Shown here one piece after another: positions 27,176 to 40,299 of a DNA stretch of 64,000 nucleotides; the stretch's first letter is position 1; each line of letters starts with the position of its first letter. Origin of the DNA: Glossina fuscipes (lineage: Eukaryota > Arthropoda > Insecta > Diptera > Glossinidae). Where the stretch lies: contig NW_023998498.1 of NCBI RefSeq assembly GCF_014805625.2, positions 1,270,868 to 1,334,867 of the forward strand. Direction: 5' to 3'. Both the position numbers and the translations under genes were made by a program. Under the pieces are notes generated by a model, which saw only the letters and a list, made by a program, of their open reading frames with translations, had not been told where the DNA came from and ran no database searches.

Positions 27176-29773
27176 ATAATAACAAGACGTCTCGAAATGA
27201 ACGGGCAGAATTTTATAAACTACAATAGCAGTACAAGAAAACCACCGTGATCCGAGTTATTTAATTTTTATAAATACGCATATAATTCATTTTAAAAACA
27301 AAAAATCAGTAGAAAGTGGGGAAGAGAAACGCTATAACAGACCATTTATAGTGTGAAAGGAAAACTAATAGAACGTCAACGAACAAAGTGATTCGTTCAT
27401 GCGATCCATTATAAAATTTTTTTTTCAATAAAATCAAGTATACTTTTAGGGTTAGTATTTGAATAAACTAAATTTCCAATTTTTTAAATGAGTTAAATAA
27501 CTTCTCTCTATTACAAATATGGTGCTCAAACTTACCATCTTTCGAAGAAGTTTGTATTTCTCCTTCAATTCAATGAAAAAGAAATTTTTGAATTTTTTAG
27601 TAACTTGCAACACGACACTGATGATAACCTTCTGTTGGATTTTCTGCGAAATAACAAACCTTATATAGTCTGAAAAGCGGTATTTGAACTACAGAATTTC
27701 TTCTCGACGCACACACAAATTCGCTTTCATCTGAAAATTTTTTCTTTTTTTCGGTTATATTACCATTCAAAAAAAAAAAGGAAAAGAACATAATGCATGG
27801 CGGGGTATAAATTTACGTACATACATTCCTGACAATGTATTCATAGAGATAATCACATTGTGATTATTATTATTCAATTGCAATAATGATTAGAAGGCAT
27901 TGCGAATAAATGAATCCTTATCTTGCGGTTGGCCTGTCATTAGCAATATGGTAAAACGACATTGTGCTCATGTGCTGTCAGTACAGCTAACCTATCTATC
28001 TATGCTCACAACTAGTACCCTTTTATTTATTATTAACAATTTCCTTGCATTATATCTATCTATCTATAATTGCGCTGATAGTTTTTTATTGTTTGTTATG
28101 ACAAAGAATAAATTTCAAATTGAAAAACAAATGCAAGATGTTTTCAGTTAATAAATTTGTAACAATTTATACAATTATTGATTGTTCCAAATTATCATAG
28201 AAGAACACGCCTGCAACCGCCTATATGTTTATGTAACAAAAATTGAAAATTAAGCACTTTTTTTCCATGTTTTCTGCTTGTTACTCACAAAGTACGATAC
28301 ATACACCATATAAGTGTCCACTTTTAGTTTGAAAATAGAAAAGATCAGCCGTAGAATATAAACATTTAGTTCTTTTCCTTTTTTTTTTTTGAGTCCTCGA
28401 TGATCGGTACAAAATTTCATTTTCTTACTTATTACACGTCCAATTCGGATTCTGCTAAGTTTGAAATTTTTCAGTCGCCGGATAAAATTTAGCAATCATG
28501 CTTCGTATAAACTCGTAAGTTATTTAGATTTTATAGCATATATACTGTGAGGGCTATTTTTGGCCAAAATCTGGTGCTGGGGTAGCTCGGCGGTTCCAGG
28601 TTTTATTTCACAAGAAATTTCTTTAATACAGATTTCATGGCTTCATTTTCTAAATAAATATATTTCAGTCTTCTTTCTTCGACATTGTAATTTTGCTTTA
28701 TTCTAACTCTTTACTTAATCTTAACTCTCTTAGCCTAACTTCCTCTAGCCTAACTTCTTCTCTTAGCTTAACTTCATCTAGCACTCCGGCGGAATCCATT
28801 TTGGGGCTTACTCTGTGTAGGAGTTTTGCGCACACTTATTTACATATGATGGTCATACCTACCTCCCATACGGCAGGGTGGAAGGGCTAGTTTCGTGTAT
28901 TAAGATTTGGATCGCATTTCCTATGTGTCTAACAAGTTGCAACTGAATATTGGTAAGACTAAAGCAATGATTATTTCGCCACTCACTTGTCAGACCTCAC
29001 TTCCTTGTCATTAGTTAAGGTACTTGGGAAAGCTGTTGAATTTGTTAGCGTAATCTCTAACCTTGTTTTCTTAATTGTCGCTCAATTTTACGATATTGGG
29101 CTTCCACAGCATACTAAGGAAGCTATGGCTTTCTCCATCTTACATTCTTATGGTATAGCAAAAAATCGAAAAATTGTACTTCCTTATTTATATGTCGCCT
29201 TATTGTTGACAAAGAAGAAAGACCAATAGAAAAGATATATTCTCTTTAGGAATGAATGATGAATAAACAATTCCATACACTTCCGGATTACCCCATCTTT
29301 AAATTGTATAGTTAACCAGTGTGGAATATATGTGCCAACGTTCTGTCTGCGTTTTTGCGACAATAAGTGTTCCAGCAACAAAAGCTACATAAACGAATGC
29401 TGGGAGAAATATTTTTTCTTGGGAAAACAGCTGATTATTGTATTCCGCAACCAAATGGCTGTGTTTACATATTGAAAATAAACATTGTTGAAATGAACAT
29501 TGTTATACAATAGTGCCTTTGTTTTTCATAGGTTTCATCCCAAAACTAAAGAGAAACTTAATTAGTCAACCAAGTAAGAATAAATGTGAGTTTGTTTACC
29601 TTTTCTCTTATGGCTCTATATTCCCGGCCCAAGTTGTAATATATACGATTTAAATGCTGCTTAAATTAAAAAATTTATATAAAACTTTCGCATTTTAATA
29701 AATCAATAAAATTTAATGAAAATATCGAAACAACATTTTGAAATTGGTCATAGATTGGTGTGTTACTCGTGAA
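27176..29773. other. Noncoding stretch; faint LINE RT trace
   Basis: No intact gene. About 28890-29040 (plus) reads NKLQLNIGKTKAMIIS and, after a stop, LRYLG, which is how LINE reverse transcriptases continue after the catalytic loop. The match is short and I give it low weight. 28700-28790 is a CTTAACT-rich low-complexity patch. 28240-28480 shares a TTGTTACTCACAAA landmark with the repeat at 3960-4630. Confidence 0.35.
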
Positions 29774-29970
29774 CTAAGCCGAATTTAAATCTTTCACTGG
29801 CACATGATAATTGCAAAGTTTACGATCACGGAAAGCAGCGCAAGCGTAAAAACCTTCTTCCAGATCTTCGTCTTTCATATAAAACAACAAAGTTGGTCCA
29901 TGTGGGCAATGAGGATGACGCGTTTCGTCTTCACAGTTGATTAATAATTTGTCGGATTGTTCAGTTGATT
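29774..29970 (-). pseudogene. ZCCHC4-like GRF zinc-finger exon relic
   Basis: The minus-strand frame encodes [15 protein letters not shown], then [17 protein letters not shown]. This is the GRF-type zinc finger found at the N-terminus of ZCCHC4, the 28S rRNA N6-adenosine methyltransferase (family pattern CPHGPTLLF...FYACSACRDRKDC). One Cys of the ACSAC motif is Phe here, which should lose a zinc ligand. A TTTTGTAG acceptor sits just upstream at 29971-29978. A GTAAGTG donor precedes it, only about 41 bp away, but joining the two does not preserve a frame. The methyltransferase domain is not found nearby. I read this as a duplicated, decaying exon. The domain match is good; the gene identity is less sure. 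Confidence 0.6.
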
Positions 29971-29973
29971 CTA

Positions 29974-31194
29974 CAAAAATACAATTTATAATTACGTATA
30001 AGGACACTTACCTGAAGTTTAATAAGGGTGGTTTAACTGTCTTTGTAATGATCGATTTGCCCGAAGCTTCTGATACAGGTGATCAAAGTTTGCTGTTGCA
30101 GTTTGCTGACCGGGTCTTACTTCGCAAACCGGTATCAACGTGTGATTGCTGGTAATACTATACCATTGATAACGATCACTCCCGCTCAGAGACGAAGAAC
30201 CTGCGAGGCCAAACCGAGGGACGACTTTGGTTCGTCACAATATGTATACATTAACCGCATCATCTCATTAAAAACCAATATATGACCTCTAAAGATATCG
30301 ACTTCCTATGTTGAATTTTTATAACAAAAAACCTCTCAAATTGACAGGTGTCCTACATTAAAGCACTGTCAATGCTTTGAAGCAGGCTTAGGAAAGACGT
30401 TTGTTTGGCCGGTGTATTTCGATGTTGGAACGAAAATTATTATCTGATTTTTCTTAATATGATTTCATAACAGATTTTTTATTGTGCATAGATGGATGAC
30501 CGTGACTGGGAAAACTCCTATGTACGTTGGATTAATTTTCACTTGGCGATGGAATTATAATCTAATACTCATCAATAATTTAATTGCCATATTTCAGAAA
30601 TTATTTGTGGAGTTTGTTAATAATTTTTTTGGAACCTAAAGCAAAAAACCTCTCGTGGGATCAAATAATTCTTAACACTGACAAAAAATTTCTTAACAGT
30701 GAATTTAGAAGATTTTGGAATGATCTATTTTGACTTATATGCAAAAACTTTTTTGTCAGAAAGACAAAATCATCAAACCAATTGAAGCTACCTACCGACT
30801 AATTCCTGAAAACTCTAAACATAAAATTGATGTTTACTCATCAACCGTGTACTCATACATTTATCGATTCTTCCTATTTCTAGGTTTGAGAAGCACAAAC
30901 CCCTTTTGATATTTAAATAATTGCTTCAGGTCTCTGATAGTATTGACTGACTCTCGTCCTATGGAAAGAAATATCAGGACACAGTCTCTCGTTAAGAAAT
31001 GTAGCTCTAGAGAGCACGCTCAAATAGTTCTCTGTATTTTCTACAAATAGGCGGCTGTAAGTAATATCCTTTAGCTTAGAGCACTCTCGTGAGAATACAT
31101 ACGAACTTGTTTTGAAGATGTTCATCGAAAAATAATAACAAGAAAATTATTCTTATACTATTCTTTTATTAGTTGTCCTCAATGTCTTTTTCAC
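29974..31194. other. Noncoding stretch, nothing recognised
   Basis: Short open frames only (for example 30079-30285 and, minus, 30913-31125), without motifs. No repeats stronger than A/T runs. Confidence 0.45.
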
Positions 31195-31345
31195 CAAACC
31201 AATAGACAGGCAAGCAAGCCTAGATCGATTCACAAAGTGATTCTGAATCGATCGGCAAAATGAAAGATAAGTTTATTAAGTATTGTATACATCCGCACAA
31301 ACTTCATATTTTTTTGTACTACAAGTGGCGTGTGGTAGAACAAGT
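31195..31345 (+). repeat. Dispersed repeat, 3' fragment
   Basis: Carries AGACAGGCAAGCAAGCCTAG, ATCGATTCACAAAGTGATTC, TGAATCGATCGGCA, an ACATCCGCACAAACTTCATA block and a final GTACTACAAGTGGCGTGTGG. It aligns by eye with 58805-58960, so it is one of the clearer copies of the family. Confidence 0.6.
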
Positions 31346-31786
31346 TAAAATTTATCACGTCATTTCGTTTAGCGCACTTTTTCCGCATTATAAAATATTT
31401 AAAAAAATAGCTCAAAGCGTGTTTCGACATGGTTTCAACCCAATAAAGTGAGTTTTCTCGTCAAGGAATTTTATTTTTGTTCACTTACTTTTTTGATGAA
31501 AAACTACCCAACACCAAACCTTATTAGCATTCTCGTGAGACTGCTTACGAGAGACGGAATCTGAAAAATTTTTCCTTGTTATGCAAACTGAGCGCTATAG
31601 ACATAGATGGCTCAATTTTCGTCAAAAAATAAAAGTATAGAAGCTGTTGTTTGTAAGAATTTTTATATGACGTAGTCTTCAAAAAATTGTACTAATCCCA
31701 ACGTTCAATGATTCTATTTATTTATTTTATTAACTCGATTATTTATTGTATTCCTTTGTGCACATAATTAAAGAAAAATAAGGTCC

Positions 31787-31983
31787 TTAATGATGATGAT
31801 GTTTAGGCTTTTTTGGGACTTTAGCGACCGTAATGGTATGTTGCACCACATTGGGTTTTCTAACCACAACCGGTTCGACAATACCGGTTGGACCACTACG
31901 GGATATATTGGCTGCTGAACAGGAGCTGCTTTATGAGATTGTGCCGCCGTTGCTTGCGCTACCGTTAATAGCAATAGAGAAAT
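31787..31983 (-). pseudogene. Small secreted-type protein exon, frameshifted
   Basis: After a CTAAAG splice-acceptor-like site at 31984-31989, the minus strand reads ISLLLLTVAQATAAQSHKAA, a hydrophobic stretch ending in AQA/TAA like a signal-peptide cleavage region. It continues APVQQPIYPVVVQP. A shift of frame then gives GIVEPVVVRKPNVVQHTI and AKVPKKPKHHHH, with the stop at 31787-31789. The two frames fit together as one low-complexity, Pro/Val-rich secreted or cuticle-type protein ending in four His, interrupted by one frameshift near 31870-31885. The first exon with the ATG is not identified. The family is unknown, and a functional gene with a sequencing error cannot be excluded. Confidence 0.45.
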
Positions 31984-31989
31984 CTTTAG

Positions 31990-33589
31990 ATTTTGATAAT
32001 ACAGTTTATTTCCGCAAACAATCCTTTATCTCGGATATTATTTTTGTAAAACTGAGGCTTTACACAGATTATCGTCATGTTTTTATAACGGCTTCAAGCG
32101 TAATTATGTTTCATTAATTACAATTGATTGATTATAATTGATTAATTATACTTAAAACTAATCAATTGTTATTAAATATCTCATCAGTTTTATATACTTT
32201 CGAAAGCAATCACTAAACTCAAGTTCTTTAAATTTTCAATCGCAAATTTTTAAAAGATTTAAATAAACATTTGCTACATATATTTAGATATATTGTGAAT
32301 CTTAACATGAAGAGCTTCCCGTACCTGGCTCATTGAAATGTAAAAAGGATTTTCTTAGTCTCATTATTTTATCTTCATCACTGCCCTTATTTTACTGACA
32401 TATGCTTTAGTTTTTTTGCAAGGGATTCAATGAAAACCAATTACCTTAATTAATTAAATCTTCAAAAAACAACTAACGCGCATGCGTTTCTAAAAGCAAA
32501 CCCTTTTCCAATGTCAAATCTCAATCAAGCTGCTCCTAATGTCATCCTGTTGAAGTCATTTCCTGCTATCAATTAATGCAACTTTATGAAATTAGTGGTC
32601 CTATTCTTAGCAACGTGACAGGAACATCGAAAATCACAAGACTATTTTTTTATGTGATATCCAGGACTTAATATATATAATTTATAATAAATCGGATATT
32701 GGATCCGTTTTCTTGTAACCATCCTTTCGGAACATCAAAAAATGAAAACATTCAGTATATAACAAAAATACATATTGTTTTATTTCATGATTAGTGACCG
32801 AAAGTAATGTCAAAATTTATCCCTAATTAAATTGTGGTCAAGAAAAACAACGAAGCAAAATTTGTGATTTTCTTTTTTTAATAGACCAAGAATAATTAAT
32901 GTAAAAAAAACATTGACAAATTTATAATGATATTGAAAACAAAAATCAGTTTTATTCGTTCTTAAGCCGCCGATAGCGCTTTTGGTTTTGGATAATGACT
33001 TGAAAAAAAATTGTTGTTGAATTATTTCGAAAAGCCATCACGTTGTGTTTTCGCACTTTAATGACGTATTCATATCAATTAGTTACATGCATACCCAAAA
33101 AGTATACTGTAGCACTCTCAGTGTCAGGACCTCATATATGCAATTGAATTTAAGATAATCCACATCTTCGTTTTCAGTTGCAACGGGTAGCTATCCCAGC
33201 TGTGCTTGCTCTCTACGTGAAGACTTATGGATACCAGAAAATTTCCATCTTATTTCATACAATACAGACAGTAAATCTTAAATTAATTAATATTAACACT
33301 TAGTATAAGTACAATAAAACAAATAAGAAGGAAAAAATAAGAAAAAAAACATGTACACAACTAACATAGAGCCACACCCACCCGATACAGGACCAAATTG
33401 CAAATGAACCCCTAAGCCATCGCAAACATGCATAAGCTTGGCACCTATAACAGTTAACTTTCGACTCATCGTGACATTTTAATGTTAAGAGCTACTTTAA
33501 GTACGATATAGGTAAATGTCGCGCATTAAGCAATGTTGCTTTAACGGACTTTAAAGAGTCCGATAATGAGAATAAGTGACAGACATCAT
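31990..33589. other. Noncoding stretch, nothing recognised
   Basis: AT-rich, with a TTGATTGATTATAATTGATT-type repetitive patch near 32120-32170. No gene, RNA or mobile element is supported. Confidence 0.45.
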
Positions 33590-36545
33590 TTAGGTTCTAG
33601 CAAACAACTCTGAGCATATTGAACAGCTCATAATTATATTTACATTGACTAAGCTTAACCAAGACAACGTGCCTAGAGCAGCGGTTAGAAGCATTAAAGC
33701 TTATCTCACCAAGTAATGTGAGCGAGTCAATAGCACTATTTATTGCTTTGATTACGAAGGAAACGCCAAGAACAAATCTACGTTTCTCGAGAGACGGTAA
33801 GGACAACAGAAGCAACCTATTTTCTTAGGGGGGAAGAGAGGCAATCGAGTTCCAACCCAAATTTCTAAGGGCAAACAGCAAGAATTGCTTTTGAACAGAT
33901 TCAATTGAATCTACGTAGCACCTATATGAAGGAGACCACACAACTGAGGCATACTCGAGTATGGGTCTAACCAAACACATGTAAAGCCTTTTAGTATTGT
34001 AAGGATCATCAAGCTCTTTGAACCACCTCTTTATAAAACCAAGCACGGACCTAGCTTTGCTTAACGAGAGCTCAATGTGCAAGTTAAAACGTAATCTATG
34101 GTCAAATAGAGCGCCTAAATCTGTGAACGTATCGACGTCCTCCAACTTATTCGAATCAATGAAATACTGAGTAATGAATGACTTCCTTCTTGAGGAAGAA
34201 ATCTTCTTACATTTATTTAGATTTAGTTTCAGAAGATTCAAAGAGCACCATGCAACCAAATTATTCAAGTCACTTTGAAGCTGATGTGATTGCGATTCTA
34301 GAGAGAAGGAAGAAAACAGTTTCACATCAGCGTACATTAAGATCTGACTGGAATTAATCACCGATGGGAGATCATTAATGTATAAACTAAATAAAATGGG
34401 ACCTAAGGCTGCCTTAAGGTACGCCGCACGTCACGGGGAATTCATCCGAGGTGATGAAGTTGAACAGAATCCTGAAGGATTTATTGTACAGATAAGAGCT
34501 TATCGACTTCACTAAATAGAAAGGGAAGCCGGAGTCTTGGAGTTTAAAGATAAGTAAGTTATCGTTAACCAAATCAAACGCTTTGCTTAAATCTGTGCGA
34601 GAGCCGCAAAAAAAGCCTTGAAAACATGACAAGTAAACTCTAATTAATTGGTGACCGTAGATCGTCCTTTCCGAAAGCCATGCTGGTGTGGAGAAGTATA
34701 CGAATTAATGGCAAAGGCCAAAGGCTGAGTCAAAATTCGCTCGAGCAACTTAGGCAAGACACTCAACTTGGCTATGCCTCTGTAGTTCTCAACAAGTTGT
34801 CAACTTCCACTTTTGTGAATGGGAATAAGGAAGCTACTCTTCCAACACAGACGGAAAACACCTAAATTCAAAGGTCGGTTATTATTCTTAGAGATAACAC
34901 CATATAACTCGAGAGCGCAGGATTTAAGTACACATGATGGAATTCCATCAGGTCCAGGCGCACGACTATACTTTAGAAAGCTCAACCCTTTAAAAACATC
35001 ATCTTCAGCAATAACCAAATTAGAAATTGGAGCCAAGTTAGTTATAGGATATGGGTAGTTTGCGGATAAATCGAAATTAGAAGTCGAAAAGTTTCGACGG
35101 AAGCACTCAGCGAACAGATTTAAGATTTCAAAATCATCCGAGGAATCAGATCCATTAAAAGAAACATGCGAGGGATGTGTGGAAATTTTTCTTTTTGAGT
35201 TAACACATTTAAAAAAGTATTTAGGATTAGCGAGCAGAGAGTATTTAGTGAACTGAAGGTATCTGCAATATTAATGTTGCTTGAGGGAGTTAGAACTATG
35301 CCTTGCCACGGAGTAAGCGAAATAGTCAAGAACAGCGCCACATTTCGAATATTTTTTGAATAGCGTGTTTTTTCTGTTCTTGTAATATTTAATTGTCTTA
35401 TTAAACCACGGGGGACACCTGCTTCGAGTTCGGGACTGCTTGACCGGAACAGATGCAGAAATAGCTAGATTTAATATATTGTAGAGCGATCACAGTCAGC
35501 TTTCAATACTTCCAGTTAAGAAATCAAGCATAATATGTGAAGGATGAGATATTAGCAGTAAAATTTCGGGTATATGGAAGTCACAAATATTTATTTGATT
35601 AAGTTAGATTTGGAACATCAAAACGTTTAAACGAACCATCATGCTTGTGATAGGAAGTACACCAAGTTACTTGAGGAAATTTGAAGTCACCCAACGCAAT
35701 GACTATATCGGTTTAGATTACTTGGCCACTACGCAAACAACACCACCACCATTGCGTTACAATCGATCATTTCTGAAAATCTGAAAGGAATTATGGAAAA
35801 GTTCCGACGATTGTAGATTAGGGTTTAACCAAGTTTCAGTGAAGGTCAAACAGGAAAACTCCGTGCTCCTTGAACTTGGGAAAGTAGAATGAATTTTTGA
35901 ATTTAGGCCACTAACATTTTCACAAATGAGAGATAATGAGCCTGAAGAAATATTTAGTTTTTTGAAGGGGAAGGGCTATCGCATTAGTATTACGGGGTCG
36001 ATCACGAGGGATAAATTCCTTAATTAAGGATCCAACCGTCCACAATGGTTTAGAACTAGTATTTTAAAAGACGAGATTGCTCTAGATTGAGAAGGAGCCA
36101 ATTTGAAAATGCTAACAAGCTTTAAATTGACAATGGGGCTTTCACCGTCAGATAACTTTTTATGTTATCTACAGATGTATCAGGTGTCAGTCTTGACACA
36201 AATATTGCCTTTCTGGGAGGAACTGTCTTCAAGTAAATGTCATTTTTACTAGGAGCAGTAGGTTTCACGAATGTGCGACGTGCTCAGTTTGGAGACCAGC
36301 GTTCACACTCGAACAGTCAGAGGGATAGGACGATTTACTATTCTCATTATTAGTCTTAGGCGATGACGCCTGCGTAGGTTGAGCGACGCCAATAGGAGGA
36401 GATACTGTTGCCAATGCAGCATAGCTCAAACCAGAGGGACTTTCCTGCTTATTTGTAACTTTATTGTTACCGACCGACTCAACATTAGCAGAAACGCTAA
36501 CGTCCTTTGTAGACTTTGAGGAAACGCTAACTTGTATCAACGAAT
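33590..36545 (-). mobile_element. Jockey/CR1-type LINE remnant (ORF1, endonuclease, RT)
   Basis: A minus-strand non-LTR retrotransposon read from about 36545 to 33590. The 36265-36540 frame and the piece around 36130-36240 (KAIFVSRLTPDTSVDNIKSY) look like the ORF1 nucleic-acid-binding protein. The endonuclease shows LTETWLNPNLQSSELF near 35800 and ALGDFKFPQVTW near 35680. RT follows with PGPDGIPSCVLK (34800-35036), DLSKAFDLVNDNLL (34414-34632) and the catalytic loop as YADV rather than YADD near 34330. After that come ILEYASVVWSPSYRCYVDSI and a LLLSLPSLEKRRF tail (33597-33815). Numerous stops and frameshifts, plus the damaged catalytic Asp, show it is dead. No poly-A tail or target duplication was identified. 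Confidence 0.88.
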
Positions 36546-36549
36546 CAGA

Positions 36550-37371
36550 CTTGTGGGGAAGGCATCATGCAATACAAAAAATAAATTATAACGTGCAAGT
36601 GAGAGCGAGATCAGCAAATACTTAGCTAAAGCTCTAATGAGCACACTAGCGAACATAAATGAAAATTTTGTTATGGTCATGATCGTCTTTCTATATTATT
36701 TGCGACTATTTAAGGGCAGGACTCAATAAAGAACAGATTAATTTTCAAAAGCTTACCCTTAAATTATTGAAAGAATTCAATGGCGGAGGAAAAGAGTTCA
36801 GTTTTTGTATTATCTATTAGACATATATGTGTTGTAAAGCCAATTTATAATTTTTGTTGCTTGAGTATTCTTAAGCCTTCATAAATTAAAAGAAAAAACA
36901 GGATCGGAAAAGTCCTTAAGCGGGAGTCGACATACGTAAGCGAACACTGTCGTCATAGCAAGATCGTTAAACCTGGCGAGTTTTAAGAAGTTTGCCCACT
37001 CGAATCTGAAATAGTAAGACCACAAATATTTTTCTTGCCATAACTGTGAACTTTCCTTATTATTCAACCAGTGTAATTTCATTGAAATCATACGATTTTC
37101 ATACATTGTAGGTTATAAAAAGTTCACAATCATTTTTCGATATCGAAAGTAAATTTGAAACATCATTTCGCTTTAAGAGACCCTGTATTCAGTTGTAAAA
37201 TGATCAAAAAGAAAGTTTATACAGTTATTTGAGCAGAAAGCAAGGGAACATAACCGAATTTGTGGAGAATCAAACGTATGAAGTCATGATAACAATATTG
37301 ATGTCATTGTCAAAAAACTAATCCATTCTTTTGAACAAACCAAGAAAAAGAAGAAATTAAATTTGAAAGAA
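36550..37371. other. Noncoding stretch between LINE and dgt3-like relic
   Basis: No recognisable gene. The frame at 36879-37106 (minus) has no motif. No clear repeat. Confidence 0.4.
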
Positions 37372-37806
37372 ATGGGAGATATAGTAAATGTAAGAGCAAA
37401 TTTTGTATTTTTTTCTTGGATGTTGAGTAATCTTGCATTTATACAATTTTAAATACGCTGCTGATTAATTTTAGAATATAGAAATTTTTAAAAAACTTAA
37501 TTTTGATACTTCAAACCAATTAATATTTTTTGACAAGCGTTTTCACAAATTTTTTGATTTTTTCACGAACAACATCACCGATTCCAACATATTGACTGAA
37601 GCCGACACTCTAGAACAAGAAGAATTGTTAAGGAGGAATCAATACGATGGAACCAATGAAAAATGTGCTAAACGTTTGTAGAAGTTCGTATCAAAATATC
37701 GTGGTCTACTAATCGATGCAGAGGATGATATTGTCAGCCTGCGACGATCTATAGACACTATGAACAAGTTACTTCACGGTTACGATGAATTAATTAACCA
37801 CATGAG
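37372..37806 (+). pseudogene. HAUS3/dgt3-like augmin subunit relic
   Basis: A two-exon reading is visible. Exon 1, 37372-37389, encodes MGDIVN; the intron at 37390-37474 is 85 bp with GTAAGAG and TTTTAG ends; exon 2 runs from 37475. It encodes NIEIFKKLNFDTSNQLIFFD, then FFDFFTNNITDSNILTEADT and LEQEELLRRN. This resembles the N-terminus of HAUS3 (Drosophila dgt3), an augmin subunit for spindle microtubule nucleation (family pattern FLEWFC.NI...NVLTE.EL). A TAG at 37679-37681 interrupts it, yet the frame stays open for another 41 codons (SKYRGLLIDAEDDIVSLRRS) up to a GT at 37807. The retained intron means the copy came from DNA rather than mRNA. Family assignment is moderate; the decayed state is clear if the homology is right. 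Confidence 0.5.
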
Positions 37807-37885
37807 GTTTGTATTATTGTTCATTCCTCAAAATTGTGAGAGATGTGAATGGTTATTCAATACTTCATCACGTATGACAACTTAC

Positions 37886-38279
37886 TTGTTCTGAACTCAG
37901 GATCGGCGTCCTGATCGGAAAGGCCATCATCAGCGTCTGGTGGCACCTCAATTCCGCGTTGACAAGCTGCATGAGACTGAGATCTAATCCGCAAAACCAT
38001 TATTATAAAAGATAATCTTAGTTTGTGATGGTCGCAGATTTTTTCAAAGTTGTACTCTTACCTGCAATGCTTATACATATTACTCTTAGTTTTGAAAGCA
38101 ATACCACATGTATCACAAGGGAGGGGATGTTCGTTCGTATGAGGTTTTGCAGCATCGAAGGTTTTTGTACAGCTCATATTGCAATAAGAGCATACGTAGC
38201 GGCCAATACTCTTAGCGCTGATATCTGGTGTCACTAAATTATTGGGTTCGTTAGAAACTTCAGCAGTCTGTTGTTGCTC

Positions 38280-38310
<31 letters not shown>

Positions 38311-38481
38311 GATAATACATACTTGCTGCTTCTGACGTTTTTGATGCATGTTATGTGATGTATTGCTCTTCGCTGTCCGCTCAGTGCTAGGCTGATGCTT
38401 TGATTTATTGGCGAAACCATTTGTTAACGTGACTGGATGAGTTATAAAGCGCGTTGTAAAAGAGTATGTCATACCCACCAT
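37886..38481 (-). pseudogene. shn: schnurri (HIVEP-type) zinc-finger gene relic, two exons
   Basis: The minus strand holds an upstream part with VTLTNGFANKSKHQP and MHQKRQKQQ in one frame. After a frameshift near 38325, a poly-Gln run is followed by KSIGRYVCSYCNMSCTK and CDTCGIAFKTKSNMYKHCR. This is the HIVEP/schnurri zinc-finger pair. The exon ends at 38062 with CAG|GTAAGAG. A 78-bp intron (37984-38061, ending ATTAG) leads in phase to RSQSHAACQRGIEVPPDADD and GLSDQDADPE in exon 37886-37983, which closes with a GTAAGTT donor. Schnurri is the large repressor acting with Smads in Dpp signalling. In the first finger about three residues and a His ligand are lost. Only this segment of the very large protein is present. 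Splice sites argue for a DNA-level duplication. Confidence 0.72.
38281..38310. repeat. (TTG)n / poly-Gln microsatellite
   Basis: Ten uninterrupted TTG-type units; on the minus strand they are CAA codons in the schnurri-like relic. The neighbouring TTGTTGCTCTTG extends the Gln/Glu tract. The frameshift in the relic lies next to this run. Confidence 0.9.
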
Positions 38482-38886
38482 ACGTAAAATTACACCCGAT
38501 CATATGGTCCCGAAATATTATTAAATTACGCATTTAGCCATAGCATATATATCGCGGCAAAGCAGCCATGAAGGAAGGCGATCGTTAGGCTTATTACGGT
38601 AAGGTTCTAATTCATCTTTAGTTGAGATCGTTTAGCTGCGCTTTTAAGCATAGGAAATTTTAATTTATTCATTTCATTCATTCATATTATTTATTTATTG
38701 TCTTTAATAACACCGGCGAATTTGGTTAGCTAGGAAATTCTGCTCTTCTGTGATGGGTGTACGAGATCCGGTCCCAGCCGAACATAACTTCCTTACTTGT
38801 TTTTACTTGTTATGAAAGAAATTTAAAGTGTATGTCAATTTTCCGCAGTCTTCATGCTGTCGTTGGGATGTATGCAACCAACTTCA

Positions 38887-39234
38887 GCATGTTCCTCAAT
38901 TGAATTAAAGCAATTTCATCACCAATGAGTCAAACATAACCTAGGAAGCAAAAAATCAAAAATTTTAGTAAAAAATATTTCATCATCACGTGAAATTTTG
39001 AATATCATCAATGGATTTCTATAAAGTTACTGGAGCATGGATCTAAATTTAAGTTAACAGCACGTTACTCAATTAAACTAAAACGATTTCATCACCAATG
39101 GGTCAAACATAACCTAGAAAGCAAAAAATCAAAAATTTTAGTAAAAAAGCATCATTATTTCATCACCACGTGAAATTTTGAATATGGATTTCTATTACGT
39201 CACTGGATTATGGATCTAAATTTAAGTTAACAGG
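38887..39234. repeat. Tandem duplication, two ~174-bp units
   Basis: Unit 1 (38887-39059) and unit 2 (39060-39234) share long stretches in the same order: ATTTCATCACCAATG, GTCAAACATAACCTAG, GCAAAAAATCAAAAATTTTA and ATGGATCTAAATTTAAGTTA. Small indels distinguish them (an extra ATATCATCA in unit 1, an extra GCATCATT in unit 2). No coding capacity. It lies directly upstream of the Gapdh pseudogene. Confidence 0.85.
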
Positions 39235-39399
39235 TCTAATCCATATCTAATACAAACAAAAAAAAAAAAAGAATGTCAATTTTCGTTGCACCAATTTTGA
39301 TTTATTCACTATTATATTTTACACATTGCAGTAGCACAAAATTTTTTTCTATAAATAGCACTTCAAACGCATAAGAGTTTTTTTGATATTAAAAAGAAA

Positions 39400-40299
<900 letters not shown>

